From: Clostridiaceae bacterium HFYG-1003
GTDB taxonomy: Bacteria; Bacillota; Clostridia; Clostridiales; Clostridiaceae
Assembly (NCBI GenBank): GCA_024579835.1
Contig: CP102060.1
Coordinates: forward strand, 2,083,558 to 2,147,557
Reading direction: 5' to 3'
DNA: 64,000 nt
Part shown: positions 1 to 8,688 of the stretch, one piece after another
Numbering within the stretch: the stretch's first letter is position 1
How the letters are laid out: every line of letters starts with the position of its first letter
Position numbers and translations under genes: made by a program
Notes under the pieces: model-generated
Database searches by the model: none
The model's input: only the letters and a program-made list of their open reading frames with translations
Told to the model about the DNA's origin: nothing

Positions 1-622
1 CGAGGTCCCCTTTCTGCTTGCCATAGTTGCCGAACTGGGCATGGTTGCCGCCTTCTATGGCAATCACATGTTCCGTATAGTTGATCTTGTCTGCCACTTC
101 CGTATTCAGGGTTCCATATACTGTCAATGTTTTCGAGGCTGGATAATTGCCATAGAGGTAAGCACCCATCAGGATCAGGCCTTTGATCTTTTGAGGATTG
201 CTCGAAGCGTACTGGCTGGCCATCGCTCCGCCCAAAGAATGTCCGCCGACATACCAGTTCTGAATCATGGGATGTTGAGCCATGATCCGATCTGCTGCAT
301 TTGAATCAAACACGGCCAGGTTGAAGGGCATTTCCACCAGGAAACAGGTGATGCCGGTTCGCTCTGTGATCTGATCAAGCAGCGGCAAATACGCCAGGTA
401 TTCGACTTTTCCACCGGGGTAGAAAATCAGGGCCGTGTCACTGGCTACATCCGATTCGACAATCAGATACCGGTCCTTTTCCGTAATGTCTGCCGTCTCC
501 AGAAGCGCTTTGGCTGAAGCATCCGCCCGATAGTAGTCAGACACATATACGAAGAAAGCGCCGGTTAATGCCAGGATCAGGATCAGCAAGCCCAGCAGGA
601 TCTTTTTCCAGATTTGTTTCAT
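1..622 (-). CDS. alpha/beta hydrolase, membrane-anchored (partial, 3' end outside window)
   Basis: The reading frame is open from an ATG at 622 to the window edge (about 207 residues seen), so the C-terminus is missing. The N-terminus is KKILLGLLILILALTGAFFVYV, read as a signal anchor or uncleaved signal peptide, so the enzyme probably faces outward. Seen motifs are IFYPGGKVEY (oxyanion-hole side) and GGHSLGG, the nucleophile elbow with Ser in GHSLG, at about residue 137. IEGGNHAQFG looks like the loop with the catalytic His. This matches alpha/beta hydrolases of the Abhydrolase_5 type. The start is backed by GAGGTGATT just upstream. The substrate cannot be inferred and no operon partner is visible. 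Confidence 0.82.
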   Translation of the reverse strand, partial: MKQIWKKILLGLLILILALTGAFFVYVSDYYRADASAKALLETADITEKDRYLIVESDVASDTALIFYPGGKVEYLAYLPLLDQITERTGITCFLVEMPFNLAVFDSNAADRIMAQHPMIQNWYVGGHSLGGAMASQYASSNPQKIKGLILMGAYLYGNYPASKTLTVYGTLNTEVADKINYTEHVIAIEGGNHAQFGNYGKQKGDL

Positions 623-926
623 GTTAATCACCTCACCGTCACATCTTACTGGTTCATTAGAAGCAGATCGTTTTTCAGGGACTCCAGTTTAAACCATACT
701 TTAACTATACACAGCCTGCGCTCTGATCCCACTCCATCCGATAAAAATTAACTTTATTGCGCTCCGGACCTGTTCATTGCGTCCGCTGTTCATGTCCTGG
801 AACGATACTTATAATTTTCGCTTGTTGGAACACCCCGACAGGAAGTCATCGGATGACGGAAAATAGTAAAAACACTCGGAGCAGGATCATTTGATCCTGC
901 TCCGAGATAAATAAGAATACTTGTGC
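623..926. other. intergenic, divergent side of hydrolase / end of yjiH-like gene
   Basis: No coding potential is seen. It holds the 5' region of the minus-strand hydrolase and, near 875-906, the terminator of the yjiH-like gene. Confidence 0.6.
875..906 (-). terminator. rho-independent terminator of yjiH-like gene
   Basis: A perfect 15-bp inverted repeat (CTCGGAGCAGGATCA and its complement, 2-nt centre) is followed on the minus strand by TGTTTTTAC. It lies 20 bp past the stop of the membrane protein gene. Confidence 0.9.
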
Positions 927-2420
927 TTACATGAATCCCAGCAGTCTCGCGAAGAGAGCCGCGAAAATAATGCCAAGGACGGTTCTCTCAAAGAATACAA
1001 CCACCAGTTCCCATAACTTCAGAGGAAGTTTGGTGGCCATCATCACAACGATGGTTTCTGAGAAGAAGATAATCTGCACGATGGATACCGCAACTACGAC
1101 ATATCTGGCTCCGGGATGGATCAGATCGACGTTGTTCTTGATCAGAAGAACGGGCAGGAACATCTCCGCGATTCCAACCGGGAAGGAAGGAGCGATTTCC
1201 TGAACATTCGGGATGCGCAGCAGGTGCAGCAATGGTTCAAATACTTTCCCCAGGTATGTAAAGAACGGCGTCTTTTCCGCAATAATCAGTGAGGATGTAC
1301 CAACGGCTGCAAGCAGGCTCAGCACCTTGGGAATGACTTCCATTCCGTCCTTCAGACTCGAGACAATTTCTGAGGGCAGCGGGTTTGCTGTGTAGGCTTT
1401 TTTCGCCATCCGGTGGACACCGGTAACAAAAATATTCTCTCCGCTGACAGATGTGGTTCTCCGATCTTCTTCGGTCTGGACTTTCCCGTCCAGATAAACA
1501 TCTTCTTTTTTATTGAACGGGGGCATCCGGGCTATCAAAGCACTGATGACCATGGTCAGGAAGAGCGATGAGAAGTAGACTGCTAAAAAGCGATCTTCCA
1601 GTCCGGCGGTCTGAATGACCATATAGGCAAATCCGACGCTGACGGCACTGAAACCGGTCACAACCAGAACCGCTTCTTTGATGGTATACACGCCCTGACG
1701 ATACAGCTTGCTGGTGATCAGAACGCCCACCGAGGAGGAACTGACAAAAGAGGCAATGGCGTTTACGGCAGCTCTGCCCGGCACTTTCCAGACCGGTCTC
1801 ATCAAAGGTTCCATTAAGGATCCGATCAAATCAATAAAACCGTAGTTCAGCAGAAACGGCATGCACACACCGCTTACGACAATGATCCAGAACACCGCGA
1901 CCACGATCGCAGGAATGATCGTTCCTCCGGTTGCGGGGCCTACAATTACTTCGGGAAACTTGACAGGCGTGGTTTTATTCAAGGTAAACGCCAGGGTGAA
2001 GAACCCGCCTAAGAGATAGAGCAGTGGATGAACTGCGGAATCTTCTTTAAAGTAATTTCTCAGGAACCCGTCTTTGGCAATATATTTCCCATACACACTG
2101 AGGACTCCCGTTGCGCATACAAGTAGTGTGACCATCCACAGTCCGACATCTCCCAGGGATGTGACGAAGAAGTTGTACATGATGCCGAACACCATATCCG
2201 TCTTGCCATTAAATGTGACAGGAACGAAGAAGATCAGGATGGCAATGGCCGTAAACAGGATCCCTTTTAAAATGCCTGCAGAAAAGTCTTTTTTGGAAAG
2301 GTCGAAGGAATCGATCACAGCCAGGTCATTCAGATCCAAGTTCTGTTCTTTAATTTCTTTCATCGACAGGGGTCGTCTTTTAGAAGCGAACACCGTTTCT
2401 TTCTCTAGCACTTTATCCAA
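927..2420 (-). CDS. YjiH family membrane protein (nucleoside-recognition/Gate domain)
   Basis: A 497-residue polytopic membrane protein of the YjiH/nucleoside-recognition (Gate) family. About ten hydrophobic segments are visible after a charged cytosolic N-terminus of about 50 residues. Gate-like segments lie near residues 170-270 (GSLMEPLMRPVWKVPGRAA) and 360-450. It starts with TTG, preceded by GGTGG at a workable distance, because the only nearby ATG runs into a stop. It sits 12 bp after the ureohydrolase gene, so the two are surely co-transcribed from the sigma-54 promoter at 3440-3456. Members near ureohydrolases are plausible carriers for the guanidino compound or its product. That role is inferred, not shown. 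Confidence 0.85.
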   Translation of the reverse strand: MDKVLEKETVFASKRRPLSMKEIKEQNLDLNDLAVIDSFDLSKKDFSAGILKGILFTAIAILIFFVPVTFNGKTDMVFGIMYNFFVTSLGDVGLWMVTLLVCATGVLSVYGKYIAKDGFLRNYFKEDSAVHPLLYLLGGFFTLAFTLNKTTPVKFPEVIVGPATGGTIIPAIVVAVFWIIVVSGVCMPFLLNYGFIDLIGSLMEPLMRPVWKVPGRAAVNAIASFVSSSSVGVLITSKLYRQGVYTIKEAVLVVTGFSAVSVGFAYMVIQTAGLEDRFLAVYFSSLFLTMVISALIARMPPFNKKEDVYLDGKVQTEEDRRTTSVSGENIFVTGVHRMAKKAYTANPLPSEIVSSLKDGMEVIPKVLSLLAAVGTSSLIIAEKTPFFTYLGKVFEPLLHLLRIPNVQEIAPSFPVGIAEMFLPVLLIKNNVDLIHPGARYVVVAVSIVQIIFFSETIVVMMATKLPLKLWELVVVFFERTVLGIIFAALFARLLGFM

Positions 2421-2432
2421 TTTATACCACCA

Positions 2433-3398
2433 TTACTCACTTTTATTTTTTCTTTGAAGAGCCAGTCCGGAAATGAACTCAAACACGAGGTTCGCCGCCA
2501 AAAGCGAAGTGACTTCCGCATGATCATAAATCGGTGCGACTTCGACAATGTCAAAGCCCACATAATTCAGATCGGATATTCCGCGAATCAGGCTGATGGC
2601 CTCGTAACTGGTATAGCCGCCCACTTCCGGGGTTCCGGTAGCCGGAGCATAGGCCGGGTCAACAAAATCAATGTCAAACGTGAGGAACGCTTTGTTATCT
2701 CCAACAGTCTTCTTAATGAGTTCAATTACTGCGGGAAGACCCATTTCTCTGACCTGGTGAGTGGGAATCAATGTCAGGCCAAGGCTGGCAGCCAGCTTGA
2801 ATTCCCCAGCGTCGTAGAGGGATCCTCTCATGCCAATCTGAATGGATTTATGCGGATCAATCAGGCCTTCTTCAATCGCCCGGCGGAACGGGGTACCGTG
2901 GTTGTACTTTTCGCCGAACACTTCATCATTAATATCCGCGTGGGAATCAAAGTGAACCAGACTGACCGGTCCATGCTTCTTCGCGATGGCGCGAAGTTCT
3001 CCGAGAGTAACGGAGTGGTCACCCCCCAAGGCAATCGGCAGGCAATCGTGCTGAATAATGCTGGAAGTAAATTCCTCAATCCGCTCATAGGTCGGGTGGA
3101 TATAGCCGGGTACCACATTGACATCCCCCAGGTCAGCGCCCTTGAGGTAATCCAGGATGTTCACTTCATGAACCGGATTGTTTGTCTTCATCATGACGGA
3201 GATGTTTCGAATCCCCTGAGGGCCGAATCTGGCACCGGAGCGATAGGAGGATGCTGTATCAAACGGAATGCCGTAAATCGCAAAGTCGAGTCCCTCCGCG
3301 CTGTCAAACCGCTGCATTCTCATGAAATTTCCGACATTGCAGAATCTCGGTGACGCAAAGGCAGTAGCTGGTTTCTTGCTTAAATCTTTTTGTTCCAT
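2433..3398 (-). CDS. speB: agmatinase / ureohydrolase family protein
   Basis: A 321-residue manganese ureohydrolase that hydrolyses a guanidino group to urea plus an amine. The binuclear metal motifs are all present: GGDHSVT, DSHADIND and FDIDFVDP. The next segment reads ATGTPE where agmatinases usually have GTGTPE. Family members act on agmatine, guanidinobutyrate, guanidinopropionate or arginine, and the exact substrate cannot be read here. The ATG is preceded by GGAGGGAACT. It is the first gene of a two-gene operon with the YjiH-type protein, driven by a sigma-54 promoter and probably by the activator encoded just upstream. This arrangement resembles RocR-type control of arginine catabolism. 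Confidence 0.9.
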   Translation of the reverse strand: MEQKDLSKKPATAFASPRFCNVGNFMRMQRFDSAEGLDFAIYGIPFDTASSYRSGARFGPQGIRNISVMMKTNNPVHEVNILDYLKGADLGDVNVVPGYIHPTYERIEEFTSSIIQHDCLPIALGGDHSVTLGELRAIAKKHGPVSLVHFDSHADINDEVFGEKYNHGTPFRRAIEEGLIDPHKSIQIGMRGSLYDAGEFKLAASLGLTLIPTHQVREMGLPAVIELIKKTVGDNKAFLTFDIDFVDPAYAPATGTPEVGGYTSYEAISLIRGISDLNYVGFDIVEVAPIYDHAEVTSLLAANLVFEFISGLALQRKNKSE

Positions 3399-3439
3399 AG
3401 TTCCCTCCAGGAAGTTAAATTATTTCACTTATTTAATAA

Positions 3440-3456
3440 GCAAAATCCGTGCCAAG
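3440..3456 (-). promoter_or_regulatory. sigma-54 (-24/-12) promoter of speB-yjiH
   Basis: The minus strand reads TTGGCACG-N4-TTGCT with exactly GG-N10-GC spacing, matching the consensus TGGCACG-N4-TTGCW. It lies about 45 nt before the ureohydrolase start, leaving room for a start site near 3428 and the ribosome binding site near 3405. Confidence 0.92.
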
Positions 3457-3501
3457 AGGAAAATGCACTATTTGAAGCATAATCAGGCCTTTTCTTCGGA
3501 C

Positions 3502-3597
3502 TTTCCGGAAAACGATTTAATGAAAATGTCCATATATCTCCGAAACCGTTGCCAGATCACGATTCCATACATCGGAAAAATTTCCGTTCCAGCGGAA
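3502..3597. promoter_or_regulatory. candidate enhancer sites for the sigma-54 activator
   Basis: Three short palindromes on a TTCC/GGAA theme lie 50 to 155 bp upstream of the -24/-12 promoter: TTTCCGGAAA (3502-3511), CGGAAA-AA-TTTCCG (3573-3586) and TTCC-AGC-GGAA (3587-3597). The spacing suits upstream activating sequences bound by the Fis-type domain of the adjacent activator. The assignment is inferred. Confidence 0.5.
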
Positions 3598-3608
3598 TAT
3601 TTTCCGAT

Positions 3609-4961
3609 TTATTTTAATTTCGGGAGAGTGAGACCGTATTTTTTCAATTTCTTCCGCAGAGTACTTTCATTGATATGATAATTTTGAGAGATTTCTTTAA
3701 CTGTTTCATGCTTTTCAAATAGATTTTTAATCAGATTGATCTCAAATTCTTCCATCATTTCATCATAAGATAAATCACGGATGCTGACCGATGGAATGTC
3801 CCGGTCGCTGCGCAGCAGTTTGACATCATTAAGGTGAATTTCATCCTCGTCTGTGGTCAGAATCAGGCATTCGATAAAATTTTCCAGTTCTCTCACGTTC
3901 CCTGGCCATGGCATGGAATAGAACGCTCGGTAGACTTCCCCGGCCAAGGACTTGTTCATTCCGTATTCCTCATTTTTCCGCCGCAGCAGGAATCTTGTGA
4001 GCGACACGATATCTTCCCTGCGTTCCCGCAGGGGAGGAATGTGGATAGGAAACACATTGATCCGGTAAAACAGGTCCTCTCTGAATTTTTCCTGCCTGAC
4101 CATCTCTTTCAAATCCCGATTCGTCGCAGCAATAATTCGTACATTGGATGTCTTCTCTTTCAGTCCACCCACTGCCATGTACTTTTTTTCCTGCATGACT
4201 TTGAGCAGTTTCGCCTGGTTCGCCAACGACAGATCGCCGATTTCATCCAGGAACAGGGTCCCTTCACTGGCCAGATCAAGCAGTCCTAATTTCCCGTTCT
4301 TCTGAGCCCCGGTAAAGGAACCTGCTTCATACCCGAACAATTCAGACTCAAACAGTGCCTCCGGAATCGCGGCACAGTTCAGACTGATTTTCGGTTGGTT
4401 GTATCGGCTGGATCTGTTGTGAATGTAGGTAAAGACAACCCCTTTCCCTACCCCGGATTCACCGGTAATCAGGACATTGGAATCAAACCGGGCAGCCTTG
4501 TCCGCGAGTTTTTTTACTTTTTCCATGCACGGGCTGGACGATATGAGCAGATCCTCTGTTCCGATTAGAGAAAGCTGTTCCATAAGCTTTGCACTGAATG
4601 CCTGCAGTTCGCTCAGCTTTGTTTCCATTTTCTTTAAATATGGAATATCCATGCAGGTCACAACCACCATCCGCAGCTGATGGTTTCGGTCAAACAGCGG
4701 TGTGCCCTGACTGTATACCTGTTTTCCATTGACTACCTGGATTTCATCCTTGAATAAGTTGCTTTCCAAAACATCCAGTCCAATCGATTTTGACAAGACC
4801 CCGTCTTCGACCAGTTTTGTAACCGGACGCCCCAAAACTTCCACGCTAGGGCGAATATTGTCGATTTTTCGGCAGGCGCTGTTGTAGAACACCGTGATCC
4901 CGTTCTTATCGATGATATGAACTCCCAATGGAATCCCCTCTAATATGTCTGCAATTTCCAT
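3609..4961 (-). CDS. sigma-54-dependent activator (PAS - AAA+ - Fis HTH)
   Basis: A 450-residue enhancer-binding protein. A PAS-like sensor occupies about residues 5-110, with a short coiled segment to about 135. The AAA+ domain (140-375) has Walker A GESGVGKG (167-174), the sigma-54 contact loop as GSFTGA (214-219; canonical GAFTGA, so Ala is Ser), and Walker B GTLFLDE (about 234-240). The arginine-finger region YRINVFPIHIPPLRER follows. The Fis-type helix-turn-helix is at 405-445 (VKEISQNYHINESTLRKKLK). It starts at ATG after AGGGGGG. It lies directly upstream of, and codirectional with, the sigma-54 promoter of the ureohydrolase operon, making that its likely target. The PAS domain probably binds the inducer (an arginine or agmatine-like molecule would fit). 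Confidence 0.93.
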   Translation of the reverse strand: MEIADILEGIPLGVHIIDKNGITVFYNSACRKIDNIRPSVEVLGRPVTKLVEDGVLSKSIGLDVLESNLFKDEIQVVNGKQVYSQGTPLFDRNHQLRMVVVTCMDIPYLKKMETKLSELQAFSAKLMEQLSLIGTEDLLISSSPCMEKVKKLADKAARFDSNVLITGESGVGKGVVFTYIHNRSSRYNQPKISLNCAAIPEALFESELFGYEAGSFTGAQKNGKLGLLDLASEGTLFLDEIGDLSLANQAKLLKVMQEKKYMAVGGLKEKTSNVRIIAATNRDLKEMVRQEKFREDLFYRINVFPIHIPPLRERREDIVSLTRFLLRRKNEEYGMNKSLAGEVYRAFYSMPWPGNVRELENFIECLILTTDEDEIHLNDVKLLRSDRDIPSVSIRDLSYDEMMEEFEINLIKNLFEKHETVKEISQNYHINESTLRKKLKKYGLTLPKLK

Positions 4962-5202
4962 CGTATCCCCCCTGATGGCATGGGCAATATTGCCTCAAAA
5001 AAAATAACCCCTGTGGCGGATCGCATACCGCCAACAAGCCATATGTTGATTATTGTGTTGAAGGCCAAGCATAATCCAATGCAGAGCCAGTATCTGTTCT
5101 ATCATACCATGCTTCCCGGGGGAATCAGAAAAGAGCCCGCTCCTAAGCTTGCCCTGCCGCATTCCCCGAAGATCCCCGTTCGAGTCCCGACAGATCTCCA
5201 AA

Positions 5203-5754
5203 TTAACTATCTGGTTGTCCAAGCAGCGGAATGATTTGATCAACCATGTATCCTGTCTCTGGATATACTTCATCGATGAGAGTGTATGCCAGGTTATGAC
5301 GCAGGCAATGTTCCAGATAATATTGATTGTCACGGATCAGCTGATCCTTGTTCACCCAGGCATTATTAATTCTTGCCTCAATGACAGCGGCATACTCAGT
5401 AATGCGGTCAAAATGGCGTTCAATATAGTGAGGACTCATGATGAGACAGTGGAAACGAATGTGTTCCAGATATTGATCGGTAAAGTCATTTTTCCAGGAA
5501 AATGGAATATAGCAACCCTCCAAGATCAAATTCTGGCTGTTTTCAATGGCTGTCTTTATCAGTTCCCGAAGAATCGGCCATAAATACTCCGTCAGCTCCC
5601 GATCATCCGAAGGAGTCAGGCTGGTTTGTCCGCTGCGGATTAACCCCATCTTCAAATGGTCAATGGAATAATAGGGCCATTGCAGTTTCTCCAGCAGGCG
5701 CTGGGCGAGGCAGGTCTTTCCGGTATGAGATGCACCGCTAATAAGCAGAATCAT
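5203..5754 (-). CDS. P-loop nucleotide kinase-like protein
   Basis: A 183-residue protein with an N-terminal Walker A loop (ISGASHTGKT, residues 4-13) typical of small-molecule or adenylate-kinase-like P-loop kinases. A hydrophobic strand, LILEGCYIPF, probably follows the core sheet. The ATG at 5754 is chosen because AAGGAGCAAAC precedes it. A longer frame runs upstream to 5805 but has no ribosome binding site. No specific substrate motif is recognised. Zeta-toxin, shikimate-kinase and 2-phosphoglycerate-kinase-like families all share this fold. It stands alone between the activator gene and the divergent HTH gene. Confidence 0.7.
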   Translation of the reverse strand: MILLISGASHTGKTCLAQRLLEKLQWPYYSIDHLKMGLIRSGQTSLTPSDDRELTEYLWPILRELIKTAIENSQNLILEGCYIPFSWKNDFTDQYLEHIRFHCLIMSPHYIERHFDRITEYAAVIEARINNAWVNKDQLIRDNQYYLEHCLRHNLAYTLIDEVYPETGYMVDQIIPLLGQPDS

Positions 5755-6110
5755 GTTTGCTCCTTTTTTTGCTGCTGAGGTAAGAAAATACCTCTGTTCC
5801 TTCATCCGTCACTGTGAACATACGCCCATCGCGCAATCAGCTTTCTGAGTTCATATGTACTCATGATACAGCAGATGAAGTCGTGAATGGAATACTTCGA
5901 AGGGATCCGATAAGGACAGAGATTTTTAAAAAACATTGCAAGCTTACCCCGGCTCGCTGAAGGGAGCTGGGTTCAAGACGAAAATAGTTTCAGCAGCAGA
6001 GGCACAATCCATTATTTCACTATTCTAAAATAAATCCGATTTGTTCTGCTGACAAGTTGCCTATAATTTCCTATTATTACCATATAAGGAACATTAAGGA
6101 GTGATAAGTA
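5755..6110. other. divergent intergenic region
   Basis: No gene is seen. It contains the promoter-like box for the HTH gene at 6041-6067. Confidence 0.5.
6041..6067 (+). promoter_or_regulatory. putative sigma-A promoter of HTH-hydrolase operon
   Basis: A perfect TATAAT (6062-6067) is preceded by TTGTTC (6041-6046), though with a short 15-nt spacer. It lies 43 nt before the start of the HTH gene. Confidence 0.45.
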
Positions 6111-6545
6111 ATGGAACATGCCTACTTTACTGTGGACGAAGTAGCGAAACTGCTGAGCATCCACCCGAAAACGATCCAGCGCTACATTCGCGAAGGAAAA
6201 CTCGCAGCAGCGAAAATCGGGAAAAGCTGGCGCATCTCAGGACATGATCTCAGTCGGTTCACAGAAGGGACTCCGGCAATCCCTGCCTCTGTTCCCGCTG
6301 GAATCCATGAAAAGAAACCGGCCAAAGCGTCTTCGGTGATCGACATTTCGGTCTCAGGAATGGATGAGGCGGTTCGGATCATCAATGCCATGAACGCTGC
6401 CATGAACTCAAAACCTCGGGAATACGGACAATCCTCAATGACCACTCAATATATTGAACCCGAGCATACGCTTCGCATAAATCTTTGGGGATCCATTGGA
6501 TTTCTGTCTGTCATACTCGGAGCCCTGGAGATCTATGCCGATTAG
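6111..6545 (+). CDS. excisionase/MerR-like helix-turn-helix protein
   Basis: A 144-residue protein. Residues 4-52 form an excisionase-type winged HTH: FTVDEVAKLLSIHPKTIQRY, then IREGKLAAAKIGKSWRISG. The C-terminal half has an amphipathic region (DEAVRIINAMNAAMN) and a hydrophobic stretch (WGSIGFLSVILGALEIYA) that could bind a ligand or dimerise. It starts at ATG after AAGGAGTGATAAGTA. Its stop is 17 nt before the next hydrolase gene, which has its own AAGGAG, so they form an operon. Stand-alone proteins of this type are usually small regulators, and it probably controls its own operon. Confidence 0.85.
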   Translation: MEHAYFTVDEVAKLLSIHPKTIQRYIREGKLAAAKIGKSWRISGHDLSRFTEGTPAIPASVPAGIHEKKPAKASSVIDISVSGMDEAVRIINAMNAAMNSKPREYGQSSMTTQYIEPEHTLRINLWGSIGFLSVILGALEIYAD

Positions 6546-6562
6546 GCAATAAAGGAGTTCTT

Positions 6563-7402
6563 ATGGACACTTTTTTCCCCTTTCGATCGCAGGAAGGTCT
6601 GGATCGAATCCGGTCCAGCTACCAAAAGATCCTCGGGCAGGTGCCCTGCCCCCAGAGACTGATCCCAACGCCCTACGGCAACACCTTTATCCTGGAAGCC
6701 GGCGCCCCTTCTCATGCACCCCTCATCCTTCTGCACGGTTCCGCCAGCAACAGTGCTTCCTGGCTGGGAGACTTCCCTGTCCTGGCACCCTATTATCATG
6801 TACTGGCAGCAGACACTCCCGGTGAGCCGGGGAACAGCGATTCTCGCCGTATGGATCTGGCAGGGGGTGAAACAACTCTATGGCTCAGGGAACTATTGGA
6901 CACTCTGACCATTGACCAGGCGATCCTGGTCGGAAATTCCCTGGGAGGGTGGATGGCACTGCGATTTGCCTCAGCCTTTCCGGAACGGGTGGCAGCCCTT
7001 GCCCTCCTGGCGCCTTCCGGATTGGTGCAGCCAAAAGAATCGTTCCTGAAGGACAGCCTCCGCCTTGCACAAGGTGCGCCCGACCATGACCCGCTGATCC
7101 GATCCATCCTCGGAGACGCCCATCTGCCGCAGGAAGTTCTCGACTTCATGAATCTGATTATGACTCACTTCATTCCCTACACAGGACCTTTGCCCCTACT
7201 GAGCGATCAGGAGCTTTCTGTTCTATCCATGCCTGTGCTGTACCTTTCAGGGACAGACGATGCGACAATGGACACGGCAGCAGCCTCGGATCGACTGAAA
7301 CAGGCAGTCCCCCATGCAGAAATTCATCTGACCGACAAGGGTCATCTGATCACCGCTACCGGTCCGCTGATCGCTGATTTTCTGAGACGAAACAACCTTT
7401 AA
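6563..7402 (+). CDS. alpha/beta fold hydrolase
   Basis: A 279-residue cytosolic alpha/beta hydrolase. LILLHGSASNSASW (about residues 51-64) provides the oxyanion-hole HG motif. GNSLGG holds the nucleophilic Ser at about residue 122. SGTDDATMD likely carries the acid and DKGHLIT the catalytic His near the C-terminus. The ATG at 6563 is chosen for the AAGGAGTTCTT before it. Second gene of an operon with the HTH protein. The substrate is unknown. Confidence 0.88.
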   Translation: MDTFFPFRSQEGLDRIRSSYQKILGQVPCPQRLIPTPYGNTFILEAGAPSHAPLILLHGSASNSASWLGDFPVLAPYYHVLAADTPGEPGNSDSRRMDLAGGETTLWLRELLDTLTIDQAILVGNSLGGWMALRFASAFPERVAALALLAPSGLVQPKESFLKDSLRLAQGAPDHDPLIRSILGDAHLPQEVLDFMNLIMTHFIPYTGPLPLLSDQELSVLSMPVLYLSGTDDATMDTAAASDRLKQAVPHAEIHLTDKGHLITATGPLIADFLRRNNL

Positions 7403-7414
7403 TGTCTCTCAATA

Positions 7415-7442
7415 TGGGGATCCAGCCAAAACTGGATCCCCA
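7415..7442 (+). terminator. terminator of HTH-hydrolase operon
   Basis: An 11-bp perfect stem (TGGGGATCCAG / CTGGATCCCCA) with a CCAAAA loop lies 13 bp past the hydrolase stop. The downstream run is CATTGAGCTTTCTTTA, so the T-tract is imperfect. Confidence 0.75.
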
Positions 7443-7960
7443 CATTGAGCTTTCTTTATGAATATCACTTTAATGATTAGTCCTGAGAAACGGACTCATT
7501 GCTTTAAGCAAAATTCCTGACACAATCAAATAAAATAAATTATTTCATTGAACGCACATTCGTGATATTATGATGATAAATTAGACAATTTTAACACATA
7601 CTAATTGAAATAGAGGAAACTATGAAAAAATAATCTCTTATTATTTGATGTTTTTTGAATCCCTCGCATTAATGACCCAAACTGCTATTGCACCCAGAGT
7701 CAAAAAGACCATATGTTTTTCTAAGAAGGGCTTCTCAAGTCATCATCCAGAAAAATTAAATATGTAAAGGATTTATCTGTTAATTAATAGAATGAATATT
7801 TAGTATGGTAGATTTTACTAAATATTCAAAGGGACAACAACAGAGAGCATATCTTTTTCTGATGCATTAAAAACTCAATTGAATGAAAATGTCGGGAATA
7901 TTGAAATCGACCAGCAATTCCGTTGGTCGCAAAAATCTTAAGTTAAGGATGTGATTTAAA
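7443..7960. other. AT-rich intergenic with degraded coding sequence
   Basis: Base composition drops sharply against the flanks. The only coding-like material is a short terminal fragment at 7822-7941. Confidence 0.5.
7822..7941 (+). pseudogene. possible C-terminal remnant of a lost gene
   Basis: A frame with no start codon opens after a stop at 7819-7821 and ends in TAA at 7939. It encodes a protein-like tail (SDALKTQLNENVGNIEID then QQFRWSQKS). It lies just upstream of the lipoprotein gene and may be the end of a decayed companion gene. No family is recognised. Confidence 0.25.
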
Positions 7961-8344
7961 ATGAAGAGGATAATATCAATGGTAATTTGCTTAACCTTTG
8001 TTCTTGCATGGGTTGGGTGTTCTCAAAAAGCGCCATCTATTGTTACTAATTATGAGGTGACTGAATTAGAACTTGTTGATGATTATTTTAAATCGAATAA
8101 GTTGGTAACCATGGTTAAATATTATGAAATGAGTGATGGCACTTGGAAAACAGATGATTATACCTATAAATGCAGATTAGAAATTACAGGAAGAATGAAT
8201 AATGCAGTCAAAGACAGCACGTTTATTTTTTTGAGTAATACGAAAAATATAACTTTTGATCAAGCATGGAAAGCAAGTGGATTAAGTAGTAATATGGATG
8301 ACTATTTCTCAGAAGAGGACACCAAATTAGTTGCTATGAAATAG
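7961..8344 (+). CDS. hypothetical lipoprotein
   Basis: A 127-residue protein with a type II signal peptide (MKRIISMVICLTFVLAWVGC, Cys at 20; Trp at -3 of the lipobox is unusual). The mature part is small and hydrophilic with many Asp, Lys and Tyr and no recognised domain. The start is backed by AAGGATGTGATTTAAA. The gene is AT-rich like the surrounding 1.2 kb, unlike most of the window. That suggests acquisition from elsewhere or relaxed selection. Confidence 0.7.
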   Translation: MKRIISMVICLTFVLAWVGCSQKAPSIVTNYEVTELELVDDYFKSNKLVTMVKYYEMSDGTWKTDDYTYKCRLEITGRMNNAVKDSTFIFLSNTKNITFDQAWKASGLSSNMDDYFSEEDTKLVAMK

Positions 8345-8688
8345 ACCCAATCTTTATAATTACGATAAATCACAAAATACGTGGGATTGGCCGGTTGAAT
8401 ATACACCCCCACTTCGGCAATATTTGTGAACTAATGACGAAGCTCACGCTCGGATGGAAATGCATCTGGGCGGATGTTCTGACGATGAATCATTCTGCTG
8501 AAGCTATTTGATGTCAGCCGAAAGATGTACATCAGAAACCCGCAATCCCATAAAAATATGATCGAGCCGAAATGAATGATTAAGAACAGGAAGTTAATTC
8601 CAATAACCATTAATTACTGAATAGAAATGATTACCCTAGATTAATAGTTAAGAATGGGCTGTTCAACAATGAACAGCCCACTTACATA
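8345..8688. other. AT-rich intergenic
   Basis: No gene is seen. The end contains the LysE terminator (8655-8680). Confidence 0.5.
8655..8680 (-). terminator. terminator of lysE-family gene
   Basis: An 11-bp perfect stem, TGGGCTGTTCA / TGAACAGCCCA, with a 4-nt loop lies 9 bp past the stop. The T-rich tail on the minus strand is modest (ATTCTTAACT). Confidence 0.8.

Noticed and set aside
2454-3353. 299-codon plus-strand frame opposite the ureohydrolase
   Set aside because: The minus strand carries all metal-binding motifs of the ureohydrolase; the plus frame is a shadow.
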